Positions 29,256 to 39,011 of a stretch of DNA of 64,000 bases are shown here, piece by piece. Made by a program: the position numbers and the translations under genes. Under the pieces are notes generated by a model. The model had not been told where the DNA came from and made no database searches. It saw nothing but the letters and a program-made list of their open reading frames with translations. Numbering within the stretch: position 1 is the stretch's first letter; every line of letters begins with the position of its first letter. The stretch comes from Yoonia maritima (GTDB lineage Bacteria; Pseudomonadota; Alphaproteobacteria; Rhodobacterales; Rhodobacteraceae), in NCBI RefSeq assembly GCF_002933395.1, contig NZ_PKFN01000007.1:924167-988166 (forward strand). The letters are read 5' to 3'.

Positions 29256-30383
29256 TTACTCAGCTGCTTCGACCGCCTGCGCGGCTTCCAATTCTTCCGC
29301 CTTCTTTTCAACCTGCTCGACGATATGTTCAATCATATCCTCGTTTGAATGTTTGTGGCTTTGTTTGCCTGCCAAATAGACCATTCCTGATCCTGCACCA
29401 CCGCCAGTGAAACCAACGTCGGTCATCAGCGCTTCGCCGGGGCCATTCACAACGCAGCCGATGATACTTAGGCTCATCGGCGTTTTGATGTGCTCTAGCC
29501 GTTTTTCAAGCGCCTCCACGGTTTTGATCACATCAAAGCCCTGACGCGCGCAGGACGGGCAAGAGATGATATTAACACCGCGGTGACGCAGACCAAGGGA
29601 TTTAAGAATTTCAAACCCCATTTTGACCTCTTCAACCGGATCAGCAGACAAAGACACGCGGATCGTGTCACCGATCCCTGCCCAAAGCAGGTTACCCATC
29701 CCAATAGCAGATTTTACAGTGCCACTAATCAGCCCCCCCGCCTCTGTGATACCAAGATGGATTGGCGCGTCAGTGGCATCGGCAAGTTGTTGATAGGCCG
29801 CAGCCGCCATAAACACGTCAGATGCCTTACAGCTGATCTTAAATTCGTGAAAATCATTGTCTTGCAAGATTTTAATATGATCCAGCCCGCTTTCGACCAT
29901 CGCATCGGGGCACGGTTCTGCGTATTTGTCCAGCAGATGCTTTTCCAGCGACCCGGCGTTCACCCCGATACGGATGGAACAGTTATGATCACGCGCGGCT
30001 TTGATCACTTCTTTGACGCGCTTTTCATCGCCGATGTTGCCTGGATTAATCCGCAGACATGCGGCCCCTGCTTCGGCGGCTTCGATCCCACGTTTATAAT
30101 GGAAATGAATATCTGCAACAATCGGTACTGACACTTCGGGAACGATCTCGCGCAGCGCCTTGCTGGATGCCTCGTCTGGGACCGAGACGCGGACAATATC
30201 AGCCCCTGCATCGGCTGCCGCTTGAATTTGTGCAATCGTCCCTTTGACGTCAGTCGTAAGCGTATTGGTCATCGTTTGCACCGATATCGGTGCATCGCCC
30301 CCCACAGGTACGTTTCCAACCATAATCTGACGGGATTTCCGACGTTCAATAGTACGCCAAGGACGGATGTTGTTCAGGGACAT
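29256..30383 (-). CDS. ispG: 4-hydroxy-3-methylbut-2-enyl diphosphate synthase
   Basis: Iron-sulphur enzyme of the MEP isoprenoid pathway that converts MEcPP to HMBPP. The 375-residue product starts at MSLNNIRPW (ATG complementary to 30381-30383); an upstream start would add six residues. The 4Fe-4S cysteines are visible in [12 protein letters not shown] and [10 protein letters not shown], and the TIM-barrel part has [11 protein letters not shown] and RINPGNIG. Downstream of rodZ by 76 bases, the usual order in Rhodobacteraceae. Confidence 0.96.
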   Translation of the reverse strand: MSLNNIRPWRTIERRKSRQIMVGNVPVGGDAPISVQTMTNTLTTDVKGTIAQIQAAADAGADIVRVSVPDEASSKALREIVPEVSVPIVADIHFHYKRGIEAAEAGAACLRINPGNIGDEKRVKEVIKAARDHNCSIRIGVNAGSLEKHLLDKYAEPCPDAMVESGLDHIKILQDNDFHEFKISCKASDVFMAAAAYQQLADATDAPIHLGITEAGGLISGTVKSAIGMGNLLWAGIGDTIRVSLSADPVEEVKMGFEILKSLGLRHRGVNIISCPSCARQGFDVIKTVEALEKRLEHIKTPMSLSIIGCVVNGPGEALMTDVGFTGGGAGSGMVYLAGKQSHKHSNEDMIEHIVEQVEKKAEELEAAQAVEAAE

Positions 30384-30459
30384 AGGGCTGCTTTCAGGCA
30401 ATCGCGATTTACCCTTAACCTAAGCATCAATGACGGATGCAGCAACCAGTCAGCGGGTG

Positions 30460-31653
30460 TTATTCGCCGCTACTGTTTTCTGCGACACGGACCACTTCGG
30501 CAAGATCATCATCAGTGGTCAAATCTGCAACCGTGTAATTTTCCAGCAAGCTATCGGCTTGCAATGCCACATTCGATGTCACAACGCCTTTGCGTCCGAC
30601 AGGACCATAATGCACACCGTTCACCGCGAAATACATCGCCCCGCTTTCACCAACGCGCAAGGTCGCTGGCTCTTCGGTCGAAGGCACCACGAAATTTTCG
30701 CCGGGTGCCATGACACCTTCGAAAATGACAGTCCCATCAGCAGAACGCACACGAACCCATGCCGGGCGCACAGCGACCAACTGCAGTTCTGGCACATCAG
30801 GTTCAACAACTTGAATTGCCGGCGGATGCGGCATGTTCGTCGCGGCCTCAGCAACTGTTGCATCTGGCGCAACGTCAGCAGTCGGCATAATAGAGCCGAT
30901 CAACCCCGGGTTTAACGTCGAAATGGGCGCATCACGGGCAACCAGCACCGGAACATCCAATGCCTGAGGGCGATACAAACGATCCAACGCCTCGTTCGAA
31001 GGCGCACTAAACCCTGCCAAAGCGTCAGACGTTTCAACAGAATTTGTCGCACCAGAAAGCGGATCAAGCTCTGCGACCACAACCGGCGACTGCTCTACCG
31101 GGGCGAATTGAACCTTTTGGATTTCTTGCAGAACGGTCCAACCGCCATAGCCAAGCCCACCAATCAAGGCGATCAAAACCATGACCGAACCAATCGCGCG
31201 CGGCTCAAATTGTGCCATTACGGCATCCCCAGCAGGGATGAATGGCGTCGCTGAACCTGAAAAAATATCTTTACCAAGAGGTGCCGCGATAGGTTCGCCC
31301 GACTTACCTTGCAGCGAAGACGCCTCTGCTGACATGCCGTGTGCAGTCGCAAAACCGCTTTCTTTACAAAAGGTTGCGAATGCTTGATCCGGGTCCATCC
31401 GAAGATAGCGAGCGTAAGACCGCACATACCCGGCGATGAAACCTGGCGTATCAAATGCAGATGGATCCGCATTTTCAATTGCTGCGATATATGCCGCTTT
31501 GATCTTTAGCTCGCGCTGCACGTCCAACAGGCTTTTGCCCATCGTCGCGCGTTCACCACGCATTAAGTCACCAAGTCGCAACTCAAAGTCGTCAAAGCCC
31601 TTAGCTTGAACGTCCTCCGGTGCGTTTACGCGCTTGAAGGTCTTCCCGATCAT
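30460..31653 (-). CDS. rodZ: RodZ-like helix-turn-helix membrane protein
   Basis: A 397-residue bitopic protein of the RodZ type. It has a cytoplasmic HTH_25 domain (LGDLMRGERATMGKSLLDVQ to YLRMDPDQAFATF, about residues 27-100), one transmembrane segment (VMVLIALIGGLGYGGWTVL, about 177-195) and a periplasmic part ending in a DUF4115-like domain. RodZ links the MreB cytoskeleton to wall synthesis. Its position before ispG supports the call. No sign of truncation. Confidence 0.86.
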   Translation of the reverse strand: MIGKTFKRVNAPEDVQAKGFDDFELRLGDLMRGERATMGKSLLDVQRELKIKAAYIAAIENADPSAFDTPGFIAGYVRSYARYLRMDPDQAFATFCKESGFATAHGMSAEASSLQGKSGEPIAAPLGKDIFSGSATPFIPAGDAVMAQFEPRAIGSVMVLIALIGGLGYGGWTVLQEIQKVQFAPVEQSPVVVAELDPLSGATNSVETSDALAGFSAPSNEALDRLYRPQALDVPVLVARDAPISTLNPGLIGSIMPTADVAPDATVAEAATNMPHPPAIQVVEPDVPELQLVAVRPAWVRVRSADGTVIFEGVMAPGENFVVPSTEEPATLRVGESGAMYFAVNGVHYGPVGRKGVVTSNVALQADSLLENYTVADLTTDDDLAEVVRVAENSSGE

Positions 31654-31768
31654 CGACTGTCCCGTCGGTTACTGCCCCTGAGCACACATGTAATACGAAT
31701 CAATTCTACATGAGCGCCTTTTCAATCAATAGCATACAGGCAACCGCCCTGCATATGTTGAAAAAAGG

Positions 31769-32992
31769 TTAACCTGCCAATTCGGCGCGATTTAAGGCAC
31801 AGTGCGACCATAAACTATCCAATGCACTCACTAATGCATCCATTTCGCGCGGGCCATGTACAGGTGACGGCGTGAACCGCAAACGCTCTGTTCCGCGCGG
31901 TACAGTGGGAAAGTTAATCGGCTGCACGTAGATGCCAAATTCGGACAAAAGCATATCAGACAGCTTTTTCGTGTGAACCGGATTACCAACAATCAAAGGG
32001 ACGATGTGGCTACCGTGATCGATGATCGGCAGGCCCATTCCCTTTAAGCGAAGCTTTAGAATTTTCGCCTGCGTTTGATGCCGTAACCGCAGACTATCAT
32101 CCGTTTTCAGATGCGCGACGCTGGCCGCAGCACCAGCAGCGACGGCAGGCGGCAGGCTCGTGGTGAAAATAAAGCCCGGCGCATACGACCGGATCGCATC
32201 ACACATTTTAGTAGATGCAGCGATATACCCGCCCATGACACCATATGCCTTAGCGAGCGTCCCATTGATGATATCAAGGCGCCCCATCAGACCGTCACGT
32301 GCAGCAATCCCTGCCCCACGTGGTCCGTACATACCAACAGAGTGAACTTCGTCGATGTAAGTCAGCGCACCAAATTCGTCAGCCAAATCGCAAATTGCTT
32401 CGATCGGGGCAAAATCACCGTCCATGGAATAGACTGATTCGAACGCAATCAACTTAGGCGCAGCCGGGTCATCGGCGGCCAATAATTCGCGCAAGTGGTC
32501 AAGATCATTATGACGGAAAATTCGCTTTGCACCACCATTGCGGCGGACACCTTCGATCATCGACGCATGGTTCAGCGCATCTGAATAGATGATCAGGCCC
32601 GGAAACAGCTTGGGCAACGTGCTTAGCGTTGCGTCATTCGCGATGTAGGCTGATGTGAACAGCAGTGCTGCTTCCTTTTGGTGAAGGTCAGCAAGCTCGT
32701 TCTCAAGCTGCTTGTGATAAACAGTAGTGCCGGAAATGTTGCGTGTTCCGCCAGAGCCAGCACCCGTCGCATCAACGGCTTCGTGCATCGCAGCCAGCAC
32801 AACAGGATGCTGCCCCATGCCCAAATAGTCATTACCGCACCAAACGGTCACTGGTGATTCAGTTCCATCATCCTTGCGCCATGTGGCGTGTGGGAACTGA
32901 CCACGTTTGCGTTCGATATCGATAAAGGTCCGATAACGGCCTTCTTCGTGCAAACGGTCAATCGCGACATCCAGTTGAGCAGTATAGTCCAC
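31769..32992 (-). CDS. hemA: 5-aminolevulinate synthase
   Basis: PLP enzyme that condenses glycine and succinyl-CoA to 5-aminolevulinate, the first step of haem synthesis in alphaproteobacteria. Started at the GTG complementary to 32990-32992 it is 407 residues, exactly the Rhodobacter HemA length, and begins VDYTAQL like homologues that start MDY; AAGGAAG lies seven bases before it. An ATG 15 bases upstream and one at 33085 are less likely. The cofactor lysine is in [13 protein letters not shown], with the glycine-rich [12 protein letters not shown]. An FnrL-like box lies about 150 bases upstream. Confidence 0.96.
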   Translation of the reverse strand: MDYTAQLDVAIDRLHEEGRYRTFIDIERKRGQFPHATWRKDDGTESPVTVWCGNDYLGMGQHPVVLAAMHEAVDATGAGSGGTRNISGTTVYHKQLENELADLHQKEAALLFTSAYIANDATLSTLPKLFPGLIIYSDALNHASMIEGVRRNGGAKRIFRHNDLDHLRELLAADDPAAPKLIAFESVYSMDGDFAPIEAICDLADEFGALTYIDEVHSVGMYGPRGAGIAARDGLMGRLDIINGTLAKAYGVMGGYIAASTKMCDAIRSYAPGFIFTTSLPPAVAAGAAASVAHLKTDDSLRLRHQTQAKILKLRLKGMGLPIIDHGSHIVPLIVGNPVHTKKLSDMLLSEFGIYVQPINFPTVPRGTERLRFTPSPVHGPREMDALVSALDSLWSHCALNRAELAG

Positions 32993-33142
32993 TGATACTT
33001 CCTTCATCTTTCGGCACAAAGCCCAGATCAGCCCTGGGTTTTGAATCGTTCTAAGTGTCATATAGGGCCAATCCCGTCCAAGCAATACGCTACAAACTGT
33101 CGCCCCCTACTACCTTAGTGCCGATGAAGGATACGAAAGACG

Positions 33143-33156
33143 TTGACCTAGATCAA
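33143..33156 (-). promoter_or_regulatory. FnrL/FixK-like box upstream of hemA
   Basis: TTGAC-CTAG-ATCAA, a match to the TTGAY-N4-RTCAA consensus of FNR-type regulators. FnrL control of hemA in response to oxygen is established in Rhodobacter. The box lies about 150 bases before the hemA start and overlaps the last codons of the decayed gene at 33148-33734. Confidence 0.75.
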
Positions 33157-33734
33157 CGCATTCGGAAATTTTGCCACATCGTCATCAGATACCCATTCGT
33201 AAGCACGTTCAAAATAACGGTTAACGATCCATATAAAACACCCATGCCCGCCAGCTATCATCAGGTCATAATCAACACTGTCATATGTGGGCATTTCTTT
33301 TTGTGTCTCCACCATGGGCGGAGCGAGACCTTGTTGCAAAAGGCGACTTCGAACGGAACGCGTTGATCGTAGACCTGCACCGCTACAGACAAAATCTCTC
33401 CCAGCTCAGCTAGATCAACCATCCTAAACGCCCGAGCAAGCTCTGCACCAGTTTACGGAAGCCCATCCTGATAGGTATCAAACAACCGACATCGCGGTTC
33501 ACGCAGCATCCGCTCTGCAAAGGCCAGCCGCCCAACCACAAGTTCTTCGTCGGGTGTCATCTTTGCGCCGTAGCGGTCTTTGGCTGGGCAATGGCGCAAA
33601 CGCCCTTCCCAATAGTTCTTATCGCCCGGGCGCTTTGCAGCACCGACAACCAGCGTGATTTCTTCGTCCGCAGATGGTTCAGGCCGCACGGCTGGCACAA
33701 CCAACTGTCTGTCGATAGCCGAATACGCCGCCAT
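33148..33734 (-). pseudogene. Broken gene with in-frame stop and frameshift (unknown family)
   Basis: Three pieces line up into one protein. An open stretch runs from 33734 to a TAA at 33453-33455 (ending DTYQDGLP). Translation continues in the same frame (TGAELARAF, then MVDLAELGEILSVAVQVYDQ) to about 33341. There the frame must shift by one base at a run of four A (33338-33341) to join LQQGLAPPMVETQ and its end at 33148. Loss of one base in that run and one stop mutation would explain it. The tail (MPTYDSVDYDLMIAGGHGCF, then NRYFERAYEW) resembles the tail of the intact neighbour at 33765-34562. Sequencing error cannot be excluded for the frameshift. Confidence 0.6.
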
Positions 33735-33764
33735 AGCAATGGACGGGTCGCGTGGCTCGGTTTG

Positions 33765-34562
33765 TCATGATGGGGTTGTAAATGCACTATGCGGCTGCGC
33801 AGGCTCCCACGGATAGGCCGCCTCTAGGTATCTGTCGGCCGCATGAATGAACCGATCCTGACCACCATTCACTTTGAGTGACGCATCCAATTGCGTATAG
33901 GTTGGCATATTCGGGTGTGATGCGACCTGTTCAGCAGGCATACCAGTCGCTATGTAGTCTTGTCTCAATTGATAACGTTGCAGGTGTATCGCTAAGGCCT
34001 CCTCGATACTGGAATTCAGTTCGCCCAACCCTAACTTCTCTAACATCGATCGCAATTCGTGACTTCGAAAAGGTGCAATGCCGCCGAAGCTGTCGAAATG
34101 CGCTAAACCCTTTGGCCCAAATACGTCACACAAGAACCCCATGATACCAACGGTTTCACGCTCGTATTCATTCATCACCTCGCCAGTGCGCTTCTTTTCT
34201 TCAGCGAATGCACGCAGCGTTTCAAAATACCTGCCATCCGTCGGGCGCGGGGCAAGCCTTAGCGGCGGCGGCGGCACGAACCGATGGGAAAACCTATTTT
34301 TCAGTTGTTCGCCCTCGACAAGCTCACGTGCAAGGCCCGGCCGTGCATCACCTGGAAGCCGCTGCGAAACGTCTTGATACAAAGACGCCTCCCTTCGGTG
34401 AGCACGGATACGACCCCCGATAAACATCAAGATTTTGAACGGCAGACCAACAACGATAATGCCGCTGATCATAAGCTGCGCAAACGCCATCTTGCGCGCG
34501 CCCCGACTGGTATTTTCGAAATCAAATGCGACGTCGATCAATTCCTGAAAATACTCAATCAT
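33765..34562 (-). CDS. Membrane-anchored protein of unknown function
   Basis: A 265-residue protein I do not recognise. It has one hydrophobic segment near the N-terminus (residues about 25-48, FAQLMISGIIVVGLPFKILM), a basic stretch (GGRIRAHRREA), then a soluble, probably helical domain. The C-terminal segment (NMPTYTQLDASLKVNGGQD, then ADRYLEAAYPWEP) shares a pattern with the decayed gene downstream, so the two probably belong to one small family. Its stop TGA is in frame with that downstream remnant. It faces the M20 peptidase gene divergently. Confidence 0.6.
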   Translation of the reverse strand: MIEYFQELIDVAFDFENTSRGARKMAFAQLMISGIIVVGLPFKILMFIGGRIRAHRREASLYQDVSQRLPGDARPGLARELVEGEQLKNRFSHRFVPPPPLRLAPRPTDGRYFETLRAFAEEKKRTGEVMNEYERETVGIMGFLCDVFGPKGLAHFDSFGGIAPFRSHELRSMLEKLGLGELNSSIEEALAIHLQRYQLRQDYIATGMPAEQVASHPNMPTYTQLDASLKVNGGQDRFIHAADRYLEAAYPWEPAQPHSAFTTPS

Positions 34563-34697
34563 GTCATCAGCCTATAAATCATGCTTGGCTCTAATTAATC
34601 CGCTTCGACATGGCCCAAGTCAAACAGTTATGCATTTTGGATTGACGCCCGCGACAATCGTGCCACCCTGTTGATAAACAAACATAGGACCTATGAA

Positions 34698-36071
34698 ATG
34701 ACCCTCGATCCCGTCCTCTCGCGTATTGATAGCGATCTGAACGCCGCCACCGAACGCCTACTTGAATTGCTACGCATTCCATCAATCTCGACCGATCCGG
34801 CCTACAAGGGCGATTGCGATACAGCCGCTGACTGGCTGGTCGCCGACCTGCAAAGCATCGGGTTCGAGGCATCAAAACGCCCCACGACAGGCCACCCGAT
34901 GGTTGTCGCGCACTCCGGTGGCGAAGGCCCAAATGTGCTATTCTACGGCCACTACGATGTACAACCCGTTGACCCGCTAGATCTGTGGGACCGCGACCCA
35001 TTTGATCCTCAAGTCGAAGACACCGCCAAAGGCAAAGTCATTCGCGGACGCGGGTCGTCGGATGATAAGGGCCAGCTGATGACGTTTGTCGAGGCCTGCC
35101 GCGCATGGAAAGCCGTGCATGGCACCTTGCCCGGCAACATCACGTTGTTCTTTGAAGGCGAAGAAGAATCAGGGTCACCATCGCTGACGCCCTTCATGCG
35201 CGAAAACGCCGAGGAACTTACCGCCGATGTCGCGCTGATTTGCGACACTGGGCTTTATGGCGACAGCACACCGGCCATCATCACACAGTTACGCGGCCTC
35301 TTGGGTGAAGAGCTAACCATCACCGGCCCGAACAAAGACCTGCATTCAGGCATGTACGGCGGGCTAGCAATGAACCCTGCCCGCGTGCTGGCCAAAGTCA
35401 TCGCAGCCCTGCATGACGAAGATGGCCGGATCACGATCCCGGATTTCTACGACGGGGTCCCTGAGCTTTCGAACGAACTTGCGGCGGCATGGGATGACCT
35501 GAAATTCGACGAAAAGGAATTCTTGGGTGAAGTTGGACTGTCTGAGCCTGCTGGCGAAAAGGGCCGCCGCCCGCTTGAAATGATCTGGTCGCGACCCACC
35601 TGCGAAGTCAACGGCATCTGGTCAGGCTACACCGGTGACGGCTTCAAAACGGTGCTGCCGTCCGAGGCCCATGCAAAAATCAGCTTCCGGCTGGTCGGCA
35701 CGCAAGACCCTCTCAAAATTCGCGATAACTTTCGCAAAATGGTCCAAGACATGCTGCCCGCCGATTGCAGCGTGTCCTTCAGCGATCATGGGGCAAGCGC
35801 GGCTGGCCAAATGACCACGACCCACCCGGCATTCGACCAAGCCCGCAAAGCGCTATCCGACGAATGGCCAAATGCGGCGGCCTATGTTGGCTGCGGTGGA
35901 TCAATCCCGATTGCGGGCCACTTCAAGGACATCTTGAACATGGACGCGATGCTAATTGGCTTTGGCAAAGACGATGACGCGATCCATTCGCCCAACGAAA
36001 AATACGACCTATCCTCGTTCCACAAAGGAATACGGTCTTGGGCACGCATCCTGCATGAGATGACACAGTAG
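34698..36071 (+). CDS. M20 family metallo-dipeptidase
   Basis: A 457-residue zinc peptidase of the M20 family (carnosinase-like dipeptidases). Metal and catalytic residues are all visible: HYDVQP, GSSDDKGQL, EGEEESGSP, CDTG and the late His in IHSPNEKY. The insertion between them forms the dimerisation domain. I start at the ATG at 34698 (MTLDPVLSR), after AGGACC; a TTG at 34671 is possible but unlikely. It probably hydrolyses small peptides in the cytosol. Confidence 0.92.
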   Translation: MTLDPVLSRIDSDLNAATERLLELLRIPSISTDPAYKGDCDTAADWLVADLQSIGFEASKRPTTGHPMVVAHSGGEGPNVLFYGHYDVQPVDPLDLWDRDPFDPQVEDTAKGKVIRGRGSSDDKGQLMTFVEACRAWKAVHGTLPGNITLFFEGEEESGSPSLTPFMRENAEELTADVALICDTGLYGDSTPAIITQLRGLLGEELTITGPNKDLHSGMYGGLAMNPARVLAKVIAALHDEDGRITIPDFYDGVPELSNELAAAWDDLKFDEKEFLGEVGLSEPAGEKGRRPLEMIWSRPTCEVNGIWSGYTGDGFKTVLPSEAHAKISFRLVGTQDPLKIRDNFRKMVQDMLPADCSVSFSDHGASAAGQMTTTHPAFDQARKALSDEWPNAAAYVGCGGSIPIAGHFKDILNMDAMLIGFGKDDDAIHSPNEKYDLSSFHKGIRSWARILHEMTQ

Positions 36072-36082
36072 ACCAGAAACGT

Positions 36083-36103
36083 AGGGTGGGTTTTAACCCA
36101 CCC
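36083..36103. terminator. Hairpin between converging M20 and PhoD genes
   Basis: GGGTGGGTT pairs with AACCCACCC at the meeting point of the two genes, 12 bases after the M20 stop. There is no clear T run, so it may be a weak terminator or a mobile palindrome. Confidence 0.5.
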
Positions 36104-36112
36104 TCGCTCAAA

Positions 36113-37648
36113 TCACGCGTGCTTCGGCTCAAGTTCAACAGCCCATAATTCAACATCAGCGCGATCCATCAGCCGCACAGTCATGACGCCTGTATCGGCC
36201 GCAATATCGACCTTACCAAAAAACTGCATACCGTCAGATGGCGGCAAGTTCGCCTGCCCCGGCTCTGGATGCTTGGCAAACCGGACTTCAGGACCAAACG
36301 TATTGTCATAATCACTCGGGCCAAACGTACCAGCATGTAGCGGGCCAGACACAAACTCCCAAAACGGTTCAAAGTCTTGAAACACGGCCCGGTCAGGCGA
36401 ATAATGATGCGCCGCCGTATAATGCACGTCAGCCGTCAGCCACACGGTGTTCTGTATCTGCGCATGTTTGATAAACGACAGCATCGCGGCGACATCCTGT
36501 TCACGGCCCAATACTGGCCCGTCGCCATTGGCACCGTTTTCCATATTTTCATCACCATCACGCACCATCATGCCAATCGGCATATCCGACGCGATCACTT
36601 TCCAAGTTGCCTTGGAATTCAGCATTTCACGCTTAAGCCACGCCATCTGTTCTGCGCCCAAGAAAGGCGTCGGCGCGGTTTCTGTATTAGGCGTGTTATC
36701 ACCGCGATAGGTGCGCATATCGATCACAAAGATGTCCAGCAATGGGCCATACGACACCTTCCGATACACGCGGTTAGGTTCGTCCATCGTCTGACGGGTT
36801 GGCATCATCTCGTGGAACGCATGGGCCGCCCGCGCAGACAGCAGCGCCGCTGACTTCTCAGTATAGCGATCATCCGCACTCAGCACCTCGTTCGGAAACC
36901 AGTTATTCGTCACCTCATGATCATCCCACTGCGCGATGATCGGCACCTGCGCGTTCAACGCGCGCACATTATCATCCATCAGGTTGTACAGATGCTGCCC
37001 ACGGAATTCGGTCAGGGTCTCGGCCACCTTGGTCTTTGCCTCGGTCACGACGTTCTTCCAGATCGTACCGTCCGCCAGTTCGACCTCTTCCTGCAACGGA
37101 CCATCGGCATAAACCGTGTCACCCGAATGCAAAAAGAAATCAGGGTTATGCTGCAGCATCGTGGCATAGGTCTGCATCCCACCGCGATCCTGATCAATAC
37201 CCCAGCCCTGCCCTGCGGTATCGCCAGACCAAACAAAGCTAATGTCGCGGTTGCCATGTGGCGCGGTGCGGAAATGCCCAGTCAGGGCCTCTGACTCAGC
37301 ACTATCAGCCAAGCCAACCATTTTCACACGGTAGAAAATATCCTGATCCGAAGGCAAACCGGACAGCGACATTTTACCGGTGAAATCGCTGGGCGTGCCA
37401 ACAGACAGCCCCGGAACAGCCTGCGCATCCGCAAAGCTTTCGGTCGTGGCCCATTCGACCATCATGCGCGACTCGCGGTCGGCACGGGCCCATACAACGG
37501 CACCATCATGGACAACATCGCCCGATTGAATTCCATGCGTCATCACAGGCCGGCTTTGCGCGCGGCTAAGCGAAGGTACAAAAAGAGTGGTTCCAAGTGC
37601 TGCGGAACCCAAAAGCGTCTGACGACGATTGAGTGTAATACGTGGCAT
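36113..37648 (-). CDS. phoD: PhoD-type alkaline phosphatase/phosphodiesterase
   Basis: A 511-residue exported phosphohydrolase. The Tat signal is LNRRQTLLGSAALG, cut near LSRAQ. Metal-ligand motifs of PhoD are present: WSGDTAG, HSGDTVYADG, WDDHEVTNNWF and TADVHYTAAHHY. PhoD releases phosphate from phosphodiesters in the periplasm or outside. No pho box could be recognised in the 209-base upstream spacer. Confidence 0.9.
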   Translation of the reverse strand: MPRITLNRRQTLLGSAALGTTLFVPSLSRAQSRPVMTHGIQSGDVVHDGAVVWARADRESRMMVEWATTESFADAQAVPGLSVGTPSDFTGKMSLSGLPSDQDIFYRVKMVGLADSAESEALTGHFRTAPHGNRDISFVWSGDTAGQGWGIDQDRGGMQTYATMLQHNPDFFLHSGDTVYADGPLQEEVELADGTIWKNVVTEAKTKVAETLTEFRGQHLYNLMDDNVRALNAQVPIIAQWDDHEVTNNWFPNEVLSADDRYTEKSAALLSARAAHAFHEMMPTRQTMDEPNRVYRKVSYGPLLDIFVIDMRTYRGDNTPNTETAPTPFLGAEQMAWLKREMLNSKATWKVIASDMPIGMMVRDGDENMENGANGDGPVLGREQDVAAMLSFIKHAQIQNTVWLTADVHYTAAHHYSPDRAVFQDFEPFWEFVSGPLHAGTFGPSDYDNTFGPEVRFAKHPEPGQANLPPSDGMQFFGKVDIAADTGVMTVRLMDRADVELWAVELEPKHA

Positions 37649-37857
37649 TTTTCTGAACTTCCATGATCAAGAGCTGATCCGAAAAACATCCAACCACAAC
37701 GTGACACGATCACGCCAAACAGATGACAGTTTAGGAAACGTTTGATGACAATGACGCAGGTTTTAGAAATACATCGAACGTCAATTACGAGCCCTATCTT
37801 TAAATTGAGTTTGCGTGCAAAGTTCAGCCGGAGAGCCCACTACCTGCAGGAAATCAG

Positions 37858-38406
37858 ATGAAATTTTTCTTCAATAAGAAGGAACGTAAAGAGGCGGACA
37901 CCGCCATACTTGATGGTGCATACCAATTACACCGCGAAGAAGATATTGCGCGTTTTACAAGATGCGTAGAAGAGGTTTTTCCGGAGCGTGCACAGCAGTT
38001 TCGATGTTTTGGAGCAGACTGGATGGGACGTCAGTTCGCAACCGATCATAAAAGGGTGGTAAATGGCGAGCCCGAGGTTGCTCTTCTTGACCCCGCAACG
38101 AAAGAAATTTTCGAAATCCCATGTAGTTACACAGCATTCCACGAAATTGAGCTAGTTCAATATCCCGAAGAAACTGTCGAGCATACAAAATTCAAAAATT
38201 GGCTTTCCTCGGGAGGCCGACGCCCTAAGTACGGGGAATGCGTAAGCCATACCGTACCCCTGTGCCTTGGCGGGAAAGACGTTTTTAGCAACTTCGAAAT
38301 TGCGGATCTAGAAGTCAGCTGGAGCATTTCAGGTCAGATATCTGCGCAAATACGCGACCTTCCTGCTGGCACTTCAATAAACAAGGTCGATATCTCTAAA
38401 GATTAA
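37858..38406 (+). CDS. Tdi1/DUF1851-like immunity protein
   Basis: A 182-residue cytoplasmic protein with no signal sequence. The C-terminal part (YGECVSHTVPLCLGGKDVFS, then NFEIADLEVSWSISGQI) matches the pattern of the DUF1851 / type VI Tdi1 immunity domain (LGG near the middle, a D-xEV-W motif and GQ at the end), and the middle (FGADWMGRQFATD, VALLDPATKEIFEIP) fits the same fold. In other bacteria these proteins neutralise the Tde1-type nuclease toxins. No toxin gene is next to it, so it would be an orphan antitoxin or a housekeeping relative. The assignment is by pattern only. Confidence 0.55.
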   Translation: MKFFFNKKERKEADTAILDGAYQLHREEDIARFTRCVEEVFPERAQQFRCFGADWMGRQFATDHKRVVNGEPEVALLDPATKEIFEIPCSYTAFHEIELVQYPEETVEHTKFKNWLSSGGRRPKYGECVSHTVPLCLGGKDVFSNFEIADLEVSWSISGQISAQIRDLPAGTSINKVDISKD

Positions 38407-38503
38407 AGCACCTTAAGCTTGAATGCTGGCTTCGTCACTACTGCAGACAACAAGTATCCAATAACACATCAACAGTGCTTCAATATTAACTATCTAGGAT
38501 AAG

Positions 38504-38580
38504 TGGCGCGGTTGACGGGGCTCGAACCCGCGACCCCCGGCGTGACAGGCCGGTACTCTAACCAGCTGAGCTACAACCGC
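38504..38580 (-). tRNA. tRNA-Asp (GTC), copy 1
   Basis: A 77-base tRNA with encoded CCA, cloverleaf closing as GCGGTTG/CAACCGC, anticodon loop CTGTCAC with GTC, and TTCGAGC in the T loop. A second copy follows after 28 bases. Confidence 0.97.
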
Positions 38581-38608
38581 GCATCGTATCTAGTCACAAG
38601 GGAGTTAG

Positions 38609-38685
38609 TGGCGCGGTTGACGGGGCTCGAACCCGCGACCCCCGGCGTGACAGGCCGGTACTCTAACCAGCTGAGCTACAACCGC
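38609..38685 (-). tRNA. tRNA-Asp (GTC), copy 2
   Basis: Identical in sequence to the copy 105 bases away, with encoded CCA and anticodon GTC. A tandem duplication that includes a few flanking bases. Confidence 0.97.
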
Positions 38686-38824
38686 GCATCTAACTTCCGG
38701 TCTGTGACCGAACGTGGGGTGCTTCTATGACTGTGCCCCGCCCCCGTCAAGCGGTCCTTGCGCAAAAAATGACTTCATGTGAATCTTTTCTAAAACAGAC
38801 CAATGAGCACAGGATATCAAAGCG

Positions 38825-38867
38825 CAAAAAACGCAACAGACGCAGGTAAACCTGCGGTGGTTGCGTT
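38825..38867 (-). terminator. Terminator-like hairpin downstream of tRNA-Val
   Basis: AACGCAAC (38830-38837) pairs with GTTGCGTT (38860-38867); inside, CGCAGGT pairs with ACCTGCG. On the minus strand a T run follows (complement of 38826-38830). It separates tRNA-Val from the tRNA-Asp pair. Confidence 0.75.
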
Positions 38868-38894
38868 AAGCTATAAACTGATAATGTGGGAATA

Positions 38895-38970
38895 TGGTGG
38901 GTGATGAGAGGCTCGAACTCCCGACATCTTCCGTGTAAAGGAAGCGCTCTACCAACTGAGCTAATCACCC
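38895..38970 (-). tRNA. tRNA-Val (TAC)
   Basis: A 76-base tRNA with encoded CCA, acceptor GGGTGAT/ATCACCC and anticodon loop TTTACAC with TAC in the centre, decoding GTA (and GTN wobble). Confidence 0.96.
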
Positions 38971-39011
38971 GATGTGGCGTGATTTAGGGTATGTTGACGG
39001 TGGGCGCAAGC

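Noticed and set aside
33453..33734. A separate complete 93-residue protein
   Set aside because: The sequence after its stop continues in frame with protein-like residues and joins a tail similar to the neighbouring gene, so a broken longer gene explains it better.
38503..38730. Open frame on the plus strand across both tRNA-Asp genes
   Set aside because: It reads through the antisense of two tRNAs and repeats itself because the tRNAs are duplicated; a well-known type of false gene.
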